Assembly: GCA_002409525.1 (NCBI GenBank)
Contig: DHNM01000040.1
Span: 1-12,366 of the forward strand
DNA: 12,366 nt
Reading direction: 5' to 3'
DNA from: Eubacterium sp. UBA5416
GTDB taxonomy: Bacteria > Bacillota > Clostridia > Lachnospirales > Lachnospiraceae
Position 1 is the first letter of the stretch. Every line of letters starts with the position of its first letter. Shown in pieces: positions 6,426 through 12,366 of this stretch. The notes under the pieces are model-generated. The model saw only the letters and a program-made list of their open reading frames with translations. It did no database searches and was not told the origin of the DNA. The translations under genes were made by a program, and so were the position numbers.

Positions 6426-7358
6426 TTAATCTCTCAGTTTCCGTCCTGTCAGGTGCAAAAACACGTCTTCAAGCGTCGGTTTTTGTATATCCGCTCCCAA
6501 AATTTCTACCTCGAACTTTCCGGCAGCGTCAAAAACCTCACCCAAAACCTGTTCTCCTCTGGGGATGACCAGGTTATATCCTGATTTTTCTTCGTAGATA
6601 CGGTTGATTCCGGGCTGCTCAGATAATATATCTTTGAACTTATCATTTCTTTCTTTGACCTTAATCTTTACTGTGTCTTCATTAGATAATATACTTTTCA
6701 ATTCATCCTTCGTTCCAGAGGCAATGATTTCTCCACGATCCATAATATAAACACGATCACAGAGTTTTTCGACTTCTTCCATATAATGGCTGGTATAAAG
6801 CACCGTTAATCCCTTTTTGTAATTCAAATCTCTGATCATGTCCAGGATATAATTTCTTGACTGTGGATCAATTCCAACCGTAGGTTCATCCATGATCAGG
6901 ATCCCGGGATCATGCATCAGAGCTACCGCAATGTTAATCCTTCGTTTCATTCCACCGGAATACGTGTCAACACTCTCTTTTTGTCTGTCTTTGAGGCCGA
7001 CTAATTCCAGATTTTCCTGAATTTTATTCTCCAGCTTTTTACCTGACAGTCCATAGATTCTGCCGAAAAACTTCATGTTTTCATAAGCTGACAATTCTGA
7101 ATATAAAGCAATTTCCTGGGGAATCACTCCCAGATCCCGTCGCAGTTCACTCGGATCTTTCACGGCATCTTTTCCATTATATTTTATGGTTCCCTTTGTC
7201 GGTGGCAGCAGAGTAGAGATCATAGAGATTGTTGTAGATTTTCCGGCTCCATTTGGCCCGAGCAGACCGATAGATTCACCTTCGTCCAGATAAAGATTTA
7301 TATCTGCTACTGCTGTAACTTTATTAAACGTTTTACTTAGATTCTGTACTTCTATCAT
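6426..7358 (-). CDS. ABC-2 transporter ATP-binding protein, LnrL/DrrA-like
   Basis: This is a 310-residue ATPase that would power the adjacent permeases. Motifs are Walker A GPNGAGKST (about residues 35-43), Q-loop VIPQEIALY, signature YSGGMKRR, Walker B ILIMDEPTVGID and H-loop TSHYMEE. All catalytic residues are present. A C-terminal domain of about 90 residues (KVKERNDKF... to the end) is the DrrA/CcmA-like extension common in drug-export ATPases. I place the start at the second methionine (ATG at 7358), eight bases after AGGGAG; the ATG at 7364 lies only two bases from that site. Gene order kinase, regulator, ATPase, permease, permease equals B. subtilis lnrJKLMN (linearmycin resistance), which is why I compare it with LnrL. 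Substrate specificity cannot be inferred. It looks intact although its neighbours are damaged. Confidence 0.92.
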   Translation of the reverse strand: MIEVQNLSKTFNKVTAVADINLYLDEGESIGLLGPNGAGKSTTISMISTLLPPTKGTIKYNGKDAVKDPSELRRDLGVIPQEIALYSELSAYENMKFFGRIYGLSGKKLENKIQENLELVGLKDRQKESVDTYSGGMKRRINIAVALMHDPGILIMDEPTVGIDPQSRNYILDMIRDLNYKKGLTVLYTSHYMEEVEKLCDRVYIMDRGEIIASGTKDELKSILSNEDTVKIKVKERNDKFKDILSEQPGINRIYEEKSGYNLVIPRGEQVLGEVFDAAGKFEVEILGADIQKPTLEDVFLHLTGRKLRD

Positions 7359-7382
7359 TTCCATCTCTCCCTTTTCTTTTTG

Positions 7383-7391
7383 CCCCCCCCC
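7383..7391. repeat. Nine-base G/C homopolymer upstream of the ABC ATPase gene
   Basis: There is a run of nine C on the plus strand (G9 in the mRNA sense), 25 bases before the ATPase start and outside any reading frame. Such runs slip during replication and can also be miscalled in assembly. Length change here would alter promoter or leader geometry, not a reading frame. Confidence 0.8.
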
Positions 7392-7407
7392 ATATGATAC
7401 ACGAATA

Positions 7408-7431
7408 AGAGACAGTCTGCATACTGTCTCT
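7408..7431 (-). terminator. Hairpin between regulator remnant and ABC ATPase gene, weak terminator candidate
   Basis: There is a perfect nine-base-pair stem AGAGACAGT/ACTGTCTCT with a six-base loop, 28 bp after the regulator's stop. In the transcribed direction it is followed by TATTCGTG rather than a solid U-run, so termination would be weak. It may separate regulator and transporter mRNAs or act as a processing site. Confidence 0.35.
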
Positions 7432-7446
7432 AGTTACCTATCCACA

Positions 7447-7458
7447 TGACTTAAGTCA
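7447..7458. promoter_or_regulatory. Perfect 12-bp palindrome TGACTTAAGTCA, candidate response-regulator site
   Basis: This is a perfect palindrome directly downstream of the regulator's stop codon and about 90 bp upstream of the transporter ATPase gene. In Lnr/Lia-type systems the LuxR-type regulator activates the adjacent operon from an inverted repeat upstream of it, so position and symmetry fit. No clear promoter can be tied to it. Its binding partner is inferred. Confidence 0.4.
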
Positions 7459-7844
7459 CTATATTATTTTCTGGATATTCCGTTTCAACGCATAGATCGC
7501 AATCTGCGTTCGATCCCGCAGTTCCAGTTTACTCAAAATCACAGAGACCTGATTTTTGATCGTTCCGACTGATAAAAATAATTCATCGGAAATGTTGTCA
7601 GCATCAGGATCACAATCCCAGGCCAGCGATCACTGATTATCCGCGCAGCGTCCAAACCGGACATTTCCGGCATACGGATATCTAAGACGGCCATGTCAAA
7701 AGTCTGTCGTTCACATAAGGAAACTGCCTCTCTTCCATTACCGGCTTCCCCTGTTACCTTCAATTCATCATCCGTTTCAATCATTAATTTTAATCCCTGT
7801 CGAACTAAGGCCTGATCTTCCGCCAGCAAAATTCTAGTTGTCAT
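7459..7844 (-). pseudogene. LuxR/NarL-family response regulator with internal deletion and frameshift, LnrK-like
   Basis: The receiver domain reads normally for 85 residues: acidic pair Glu9-Asp10, phospho-acceptor Asp55 in VLDIRMPE, and LTTF near residue 82. Sequence then jumps, out of frame, into the recognition-helix half of a LuxR DNA-binding domain (7593-7459; ISDELFLSVGTIKNQVSV to YALKRNIQKII). In the receiver frame a stop comes at 7539 after 25 meaningless codons. Compared with about 210 residues for the family, roughly 75-85 residues are missing: the end of the receiver, the linker and the first helices. The junction sequence ACAACATTTCC can be read both as the end of LTTF and as NIS, which suggests a deletion between short AACATT repeats. 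The start ATG at 7844 follows GGAGG by six bases and overlaps the kinase stop by 11 bp. The product cannot bind DNA. Confidence 0.88.
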
Positions 7845-8502
7845 AACGATCCTCCAATGGAAATTGAGCAATTAAGTTGAACGTGTCTTCTGCCTGATGT
7901 ATCGTAAGCTGTCCATGAATTTCCAACAAACGCTCTCGAATATTTGTCAGTCCGAAGCCTTCCTGAATCTTCACTCTCTTTGTGATTGGATGCCCAACCT
8001 GAAAGCGAAGATCCCTTCCTCCTACAATGTGAAACTCAATATTCGCCTGACGGGTGCAATTGTGCCGCATCATATTCGTCAGTGCTTCCTGTATCGTACG
8101 ATAAATTGCAACAGACTGCTGATTAGAAAGATTCACACCCAAAACTCCCGGCTGCATCGTGATCGATAAACGCAGCTGACTTTCGGCTTCCAATTTTCGA
8201 ATCAGGTGAATCACTGCCGAAATCCCGGTGGTTTCTTCTGATTTCAGAGCTTTCACGGCTTCACGCGTATCATATAAACTTGACTGAGCCAGTTTTTTTA
8301 ATTCGTCAAGCTTTTGTTTTGATTCTTCGGAGGGAGCCTTCAGTCTTTCTACTTCCAGCTGCATGATGAGTGCAGTTAGGTGGTGCCCCACAGAATCATG
8401 GATCTCCCGTGCAATCTGATTCCGCTCCTCTTGTCTTGCAGTCTGCTCATTTCTTGTCAGCTGTCGTTTAACCATGTGAAACTCATTCTCCAGGTCATTC
8501 AT
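7834..8502 (-). pseudogene. Sensor histidine kinase, LnrJ-like, lacking the N-terminal membrane sensor
   Basis: The 222 residues are the cytoplasmic core of a HisKA_3/NarX-DesK-type kinase. A coiled start (1-25) leads into the dimerisation/phosphoacceptor helix with His35 in REIHDSVGHHL, then the ATPase domain with the N-box EALTNMMRHN (Asn143) and GFGLTNIRERL (182-192). The usual DxGxG box is replaced by VGHPIT. Family members such as LnrJ are about 400 residues with several membrane helices before the phosphoacceptor; none is present, and a TAG immediately precedes the ATG. Upstream, 12 bp away, is the perfect palindrome that ends the rha operon, so the 5' half of the gene has been removed. 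The ribosome site is poor (GAAAGTGA). A soluble kinase fragment could still be produced, but it would lack signal input, and its regulator is broken. Confidence 0.72.
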
Positions 8503-8514
8503 CTATCACTTTCT

Positions 8515-8572
8515 AAAATAGTAAAGGAGGCAGAAAATCAGATATCTGATTTTCTGCCTCCTTTACTATTTT
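8515..8572. terminator. Perfect 58-bp palindrome after rhaD, probable bidirectional terminator
   Basis: There are two 29-base arms with no mismatch and no spacer, centred between 8543 and 8544 (core GATATC). It starts two bases after the rhaD stop. On the plus strand it runs into seven T; on the minus strand only four T follow, then AGAAAG. Each arm carries AAAGGAGG, which would be buried in the RNA stem. It would end rhaBAD transcripts and block read-through into the kinase fragment. The length and perfection are greater than typical for an intrinsic terminator. Confidence 0.75.
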
Positions 8573-8573
8573 T

Positions 8574-9401
8574 TTACTTTTCATACAAAAATTTTTCCGG
8601 CAGCGTTACTTGGAAGTCTTTCGCGAGATCTCTGAAATTCTGTGGTGTGATGGTCTGTCTCTTTGACTGCGTCATAGACAACGTTTTCACCAGAATTTCC
8701 GCAGACTTCTCTACTGTATGCATTAGCCCGAAGGTAAGATCAAAATCTTCCCCGGAGCAGAACATTCCGTGGTGTGCCCAGATCGCGACATCATACTCTT
8801 CCATCAGCTTGCTGGTTGCAACTGCAATCTCTCTTCCACCCGGAACCATCCAGGGAACGACACCGATACCATCCGGGAATACAACAGGGCATTCCGTCGC
8901 CATCTCCCAGAGTTCTCTGGTGAATACTTCATCTTTCAGAGGAAGAACAAAGGTAAGTGCAATCACATTCGGTGTGTGTGCATGATAGATCACTCGATAC
9001 TTTCCAGATGTAATTCTCTTTTTGACTTCATGATTCATCAGGTGTGACGGAAGTTCACTCGTCGGTCTTCCACCATGAATTAACCCCCACTGTACCTGAT
9101 ATTTTTCTCCTGTCTCATCCACACGGATGATACAGCAGCTGTCCTCGGGCTCTAAGATGACGTTGCGGAAATACTTCCCGCTTCCGGTTACCATGAAATA
9201 TTCTCCGGAAAGGCCGGGAACAGAAGTTCCGATCTCTTTCCATCCCCCGGACTCGTCGAGATCCTCTCTGATCGATTCGACTTCTTCCGACTTGATACGG
9301 TAACTCAGGTTTCCGCCGTTTCTCTCATGCCATCCCTGTTCCCAGCCGTCATTGGCCATGCGGATAAAACCTTTTACAAAACCTGCTTCTAATACTTTCA
9401 T
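8574..9401 (-). CDS. rhaD: Rhamnulose-1-phosphate aldolase
   Basis: This is a class II (zinc) aldolase that cleaves L-rhamnulose 1-phosphate to dihydroxyacetone phosphate and L-lactaldehyde in the cytoplasm (EC 4.1.2.19). It has 275 residues, the normal RhaD length (274 in E. coli). The zinc ligands are visible as His140-Ala-His142 and His211 (WAHHGMF), and the catalytic glutamate as Glu116 in TSELPSH; the numbering is one off the E. coli residues 117, 141, 143 and 212. Further family blocks are GNLSYR, VTGSGKYFRN and PDGIGVVPWM. The start ATG at 9401 lies 16 bp after the rhaA stop, with AAGAAGGA overlapping that stop. It is the third gene of the operon, and a 58-bp palindrome directly after the stop closes the unit. 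No lactaldehyde reductase gene is in view; the pathway product would be reduced to 1,2-propanediol elsewhere. Confidence 0.97.
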   Translation of the reverse strand: MKVLEAGFVKGFIRMANDGWEQGWHERNGGNLSYRIKSEEVESIREDLDESGGWKEIGTSVPGLSGEYFMVTGSGKYFRNVILEPEDSCCIIRVDETGEKYQVQWGLIHGGRPTSELPSHLMNHEVKKRITSGKYRVIYHAHTPNVIALTFVLPLKDEVFTRELWEMATECPVVFPDGIGVVPWMVPGGREIAVATSKLMEEYDVAIWAHHGMFCSGEDFDLTFGLMHTVEKSAEILVKTLSMTQSKRQTITPQNFRDLAKDFQVTLPEKFLYEK

Positions 9402-9417
9402 TTTCTATTTGTCCTTC

Positions 9418-10668
9418 TTATCGTTTACTTAAAACATCTTTTTCGTATTTTTGTACTTCCTGAAACCAGTCTTCGCGTACCGGAACGCCTTCCTGCTCAC
9501 AGTAGTAATCCCAGACTGCTCCCATCGGATAAGTCTTCAGCTCTTCCTGCTGCATCATCAGTTCCGTCGTGTTTCCGGAGTCCTGAAGTTCTTTCAGATG
9601 TTCATTCGGGCTTAAGAGTGCATACATCAGAGCCTTCTGCATATTTCTCATGCCAACCGTCCAGGCGGCAATACGGTTGATGCTTGCGTCAAAGAAATCA
9701 AGTCCAATAAAAATACGATCGATAGCGTCATTTCTGACAATCTCTTTTGCAATCTCTTTCGTCTCATCGTCAAGCAGAACTACATGATCACTGTCCCAGC
9801 GCACCGGTCTGGTCACATGAAGCGCGATCTTGTCATGGAACAGAAGCATCGATGATATCTTATCGGACACCACCTCTGTCGGATGATAATGTCCGTTGTC
9901 CATCAGTGGAAGGATCCCGTTCTTTGCCGCATAGTTCATCGTAAACTCAGCGGATCCGGCCGTATAGGACTCCATTCCAATCCCAAACACCTTAGATTCC
10001 AGCGTCACATAGACTTTCGTCTTATCATATGGAATCGATAAGATCTGATCCAGAGAATCCTTAAATCTGGCTCTCGGACCCATTCGGTCTGCCGGCACAT
10101 CTTTCAGTCCATCCGGAATCCAGATATTCATCACGCAGGGCTGTCCGGTCTCTTCGGCAAAATACTGGGAGATACGGATGCAGGCCTGCCCATGGTGAAT
10201 CCAGAACTGCCGGATGTCTTCATCCGTACTTGTCAGTGTAAACTGTTCCGCCTTCGGATGCGAAAAAAAAGTAGGGTTGAAATCGATCCCCAAGTTTCTT
10301 TCCTTTGCATATTCTACCCATTTTTTAAAGTGTTTTGGCTCTATGGCATCGCGGTCACATTCTTTACCTTTTTCAAAAATAGCATAGCTTGCATGAAGAT
10401 TAAGTTTTTTGCTCCCCGGAACCAGTTTTAGAGTTTCATCGATATCTGCCATAAGTTCTTCCGGTGTACTGGCTCTTCCCGGATAATTTCCCGTCGTCTG
10501 AATTCCGCCGCTTAACGGTCCGTCCTGGTCGAACCCCATTACATCGTCACCCTGCCAGCAGTGCATAGATATTCTGATGTTTTTCAAAGTTTCAATTGCC
10601 TGATCGGTATCCACTCCGATTGCTTTGTACTGCTCTCTTGCCGCCTGATAGTTTTCTTTTACTGTCAT
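9418..10668 (-). CDS. rhaA: L-rhamnose isomerase
   Basis: This cytoplasmic metal-dependent isomerase interconverts L-rhamnose and L-rhamnulose (EC 5.3.1.14). It has 416 residues, matching the family (419 in E. coli). Conserved segments include MHCWQGDDVMGFD (35-47) with the catalytic-site loop, NPTFFSHPKA (131-140), TLESKVFGIGMES (222-234), MDNGHYHPTE (256-265) and HVTRPVRWDSDHV (284-296). Likely metal ligands are Glu233, Asp257, His284, Asp292, Asp294 and Asp324, which keep the spacing of the E. coli ligands. The start ATG at 10668 follows AAGGAGG. It is separated by 45 bp from rhaB and 16 bp from rhaD, so all three should be on one transcript. The sequence appears complete and undamaged. 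Confidence 0.98.
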   Translation of the reverse strand: MTVKENYQAAREQYKAIGVDTDQAIETLKNIRISMHCWQGDDVMGFDQDGPLSGGIQTTGNYPGRASTPEELMADIDETLKLVPGSKKLNLHASYAIFEKGKECDRDAIEPKHFKKWVEYAKERNLGIDFNPTFFSHPKAEQFTLTSTDEDIRQFWIHHGQACIRISQYFAEETGQPCVMNIWIPDGLKDVPADRMGPRARFKDSLDQILSIPYDKTKVYVTLESKVFGIGMESYTAGSAEFTMNYAAKNGILPLMDNGHYHPTEVVSDKISSMLLFHDKIALHVTRPVRWDSDHVVLLDDETKEIAKEIVRNDAIDRIFIGLDFFDASINRIAAWTVGMRNMQKALMYALLSPNEHLKELQDSGNTTELMMQQEELKTYPMGAVWDYYCEQEGVPVREDWFQEVQKYEKDVLSKR

Positions 10669-10713
10669 TTTGCATCCTCCTTATTTTTCTAATTGCCAAA
10701 TCTTCTGTAATCT

Positions 10714-12114
10714 TTATGGTTGGTAAATTTTAATTGGAAATGATTCGCGCACGCAGCTTCTTGCCGTGCTGATACTGTCGAATTCCTTTCCCCACATCAT
10801 CTGTGCGAGCAGATTTCCTGTCGCTGTCGCCTCCGAGGGACCGGCATAGACGGGAAGTCCCGTATATTTTGCGGTCAGTTCATTGAGATACTCCGCATTT
10901 GACCCGCCACCCATCACATGGATCCGCGAAAACTGAAGTCCCGTCGACTCCTCAAGTTCCTTCACAGTATCCCTGTAGCAGACCGCCAGGCTGTTGTAGA
11001 TGACGCAGGCAAGCTCGGAATCACTTTCCGGAACCTGCTGTCCGCTCTCGCGGCAATAGTCTCTCACCTCTGTGGTCATACTTTCAGGTGAGAGAAAGCG
11101 GTTATCGTTGCAGTTTACCAAAGACGCGATCACTTCATGAGATGCCGCCTCACAGATCTTGGCATAGCTGTATTTTTTATCAAATTCTTTCATCACAGAC
11201 TGAATCATCCAAAGACCCATGATATTCTTCAGGTAGCGGAAACGATAGTCAAAGCCGCCTTCATTGGTGAAATTATGGCTGTGGCTTTGTTTGGAACAGT
11301 CTGCTTCGCTCCTCTCTACGCCCATCAGCGACCAGGTCCCTGAACTGATATAAAGCGCACCATCGTCATTAGACGGTACCGACAGAACGGCAGATCCTGT
11401 ATCATGCGTGGCCGGAAGTACAACTTTACACGGATATCCCACTTTTCTGCTGATCTCATCCGTCAAATCACCCAGGACCGTTCCCGGTTTTACAATTTTC
11501 TGAAAGATTTCTTCGGGATAGCCAAGGTCTCTGATCAGTTCATAGTCCCAGTCCTTCGTCTTTGGGCTGACCAGCTGAGTGGTGGTAGCCTCCGTATATT
11601 CTGTTGCGTACACTCCGCACAGCAGACTGTGAAGGTAGTCCGGCACAAGCAGCAGTTTACACGCATCCTTCAGATCTTCAGGCTGCTGTTTCTTGATCGC
11701 CATAAGCTGATAAATCGTATTATAGATCTGCTTTTGAATTCCTGTCCGGTGATACAGATTCTCCTCTGAGATAATCTTATAGACTTCCTCATCCATCCCA
11801 TCGGTGCGGTGATCTCTATATCCCACCGTATTTCCCAGAATCTGATTATTTTTGTCGAGCAGTACAAAGTCCACACCCCAGGTGTCAATTCCGACACTCA
11901 CCGGTAATTTTCCAATCTCTTTACATTTGCGCATACCTGCAAGAATCTCTTCAGACAGATGATCGAAATCCCAGCAGAGAGTTCCATCTATATCTGTCAG
12001 TCCATTTTCAAATCGATGAACTTCCTCGATCACCATCTTGCCCTGTTCCCTGTGACCCAGGATGTGACGCCCGCTGGAAGCGCCAATATCAATAGCCAAA
12101 TAATAACGTGCCAT
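10714..12114 (-). CDS. rhaB: Rhamnulokinase
   Basis: This FGGY-family kinase phosphorylates L-rhamnulose to L-rhamnulose 1-phosphate with ATP (EC 2.7.1.5). It has 466 residues. Visible motifs are the N-terminal phosphate loop AIDIGASSGR (7-16), the sugar-binding region SVGIDTWGVDF (73-83) and GYRDHRTDG (98-106), LYHRTGIQ, the catalytic base Asp238 in LPATHDTGS, ISSGTWSLMG (256-265) and the adenosine-site MGGGSNAEYL (401-410). I chose the ATG at 12114, six bases after AGGAGG, because it begins the family's conserved N-terminus; an in-frame ATG at 12180 would add 22 unrelated residues with no ribosome site. It is the first gene of the rhaBAD operon, with a promoter-like region and an inverted repeat upstream. 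Confidence 0.97.
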   Translation of the reverse strand: MARYYLAIDIGASSGRHILGHREQGKMVIEEVHRFENGLTDIDGTLCWDFDHLSEEILAGMRKCKEIGKLPVSVGIDTWGVDFVLLDKNNQILGNTVGYRDHRTDGMDEEVYKIISEENLYHRTGIQKQIYNTIYQLMAIKKQQPEDLKDACKLLLVPDYLHSLLCGVYATEYTEATTTQLVSPKTKDWDYELIRDLGYPEEIFQKIVKPGTVLGDLTDEISRKVGYPCKVVLPATHDTGSAVLSVPSNDDGALYISSGTWSLMGVERSEADCSKQSHSHNFTNEGGFDYRFRYLKNIMGLWMIQSVMKEFDKKYSYAKICEAASHEVIASLVNCNDNRFLSPESMTTEVRDYCRESGQQVPESDSELACVIYNSLAVCYRDTVKELEESTGLQFSRIHVMGGGSNAEYLNELTAKYTGLPVYAGPSEATATGNLLAQMMWGKEFDSISTARSCVRESFPIKIYQP

Positions 12115-12135
12115 AAAATTCCTCCTGTCAGCTTT

Positions 12136-12190
12136 ATTATAGATAAATAGTAACGAAAAAAAAAGAACATCTTTTGTCATCCTGTATGAC
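12136..12190 (-). promoter_or_regulatory. Candidate rhaBAD promoter with upstream inverted repeat
   Basis: A consensus -10 TATAAT (12141-12136) lies 21 bp before the rhaB start codon, but the -35 position is only a T-run (nine T on the coding strand), a poor match. Upstream, 12176-12190 is an inverted repeat GTCAT-5-ATGAC. A weak -35 with a palindrome just upstream is the layout of an activator-dependent promoter, as expected for a rhamnose-induced operon controlled by an AraC- or similar-type regulator. No regulator gene is in the window. Confidence 0.5.
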
Positions 12191-12205
12191 CTGATTTGCT
12201 TGTTT

Positions 12206-12357
12206 TGATACTAGGGTCAAAAGGTCCTGCGTTTCATGCTCGCATGAAAAAGCATGATCTTGGGACCCGAACAAACATGAGAAGGTAGCCCGGCAGGGCG
12301 GACTTTGAATGTTTGTAGGATTGTGAGAGCTCGAAGAGCGTAACAATCCGTGTATCA
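12206..12357 (+). repeat. Structured 152-bp repeat with three consecutive stem-loops
   Basis: The element is bounded by TGATAC (12206-12211) and its complement GTATCA (12352-12357). It contains three adjacent structures: stem-loop 1 at 12214-12268 (arms about 17 bp with three mismatches, inner perfect TTTCATGC/GCATGAAA); stem-loop 2 at 12271-12316 (perfect ACAAACAT/ATGTTTGT enclosing GCCC/GGGC); stem-loop 3 at 12318-12349 (perfect GGATTGT/ACAATCC enclosing GCTC/GAGC). The first 86 bp align with 776-691 in inverse orientation. Minus-strand reading frames through it are by-products of the palindromes. It could be a MITE-like mobile repeat, a REP-like palindromic unit or a structured RNA. The outer limits rest on the hexamer ends and the partner copy. 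Confidence 0.72.
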
Positions 12358-12366
12358 TAAGGGGTC

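Noticed and set aside
7539..7844. Programmed frameshifting to rejoin the two halves of the response regulator
   Set aside because: No slippery heptamer is seen, and 75-85 residues including the end of the receiver and part of the DNA-binding domain are absent, so frameshifting could not restore a working protein.
12114..12180. An extended rhaB start adding 22 residues
   Set aside because: The upstream ATG lacks a ribosome site and the added residues are unlike any kinase N-terminus; the ATG at 12114 has AGGAGG six bases away and begins the conserved fold.
12137..12358. A 73-codon minus-strand reading frame upstream of rhaB
   Set aside because: It runs through all three stem-loops of the repeat, has no ribosome site and no domain, and shares residues with a plus-strand frame over the other repeat copy only because both derive from the same repeat.
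1..12366. CRISPR arrays, tRNA or rRNA genes, phage genes
   Set aside because: No regularly spaced repeats, no tRNA-like cloverleaf with a T-loop, no rRNA sequence and no phage structural genes were seen on either strand.

Overview
The window reads as a chromosomal segment from a low-to-moderate GC Firmicute, most likely a gut Lachnospiraceae (Blautia / Mediterraneibacter / Dorea type). The reasons are strong AGGAGG ribosome sites, a rhaBAD order with a Clostridia-type rhamnulokinase, BmrCD-like and LnrJKLMN-like exporters, and an IS200/IS605 end. The genus is an inference. All genes run on the minus strand, so the transcription order is from high to low coordinates.

Layout from right to left. 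12206-12357 is a highly structured 152-bp repeat. 12114-8574 is a complete rhaB-rhaA-rhaD operon (rhamnulokinase, L-rhamnose isomerase, rhamnulose-1-phosphate aldolase). It converts L-rhamnose to dihydroxyacetone phosphate and L-lactaldehyde; no rhamnose transporter, regulator or lactaldehyde reductase is in the window. It ends at a perfect 58-bp palindrome (8515-8572). 8502-4723 is a sensor kinase / LuxR-type regulator / ABC ATPase / permease / permease cluster with the gene order of the B. subtilis linearmycin-resistance locus lnrJKLMN, but it is damaged. The kinase has lost its N-terminal membrane domain, the regulator has a large internal deletion that shifts the frame, and the first permease stops after one membrane helix plus its extracellular domain. 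ATPase and second permease look intact, though the second permease has lost or altered its start.

4722-4346 is a gene-free leader with a good promoter, a strong ribosome site and a 28-codon ORF. 4345-774 encodes a heterodimeric ABC multidrug exporter of the BmrC/BmrD (LmrC/LmrD, TM287/288) type, with the degenerate ATP site expected of that class. A diverged, inverted copy of the 152-bp repeat begins at its last stop codon (776-691). At the left edge an AAA-ATPase-like gene (633-328) is cut short next to the left end of an IS200/IS605-family element, whose tnpA runs out of the window at base 1.

The rha genes and the large exporter look fully functional; the two-component/ABC-2 locus between them looks as if it is being lost through several separate deletions. 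I found no convincing wholly new system. The items most worth a second look are the structured repeat family, the decayed Lnr-like locus with a retained operator-like palindrome, and the leader of the BmrCD-like exporter.
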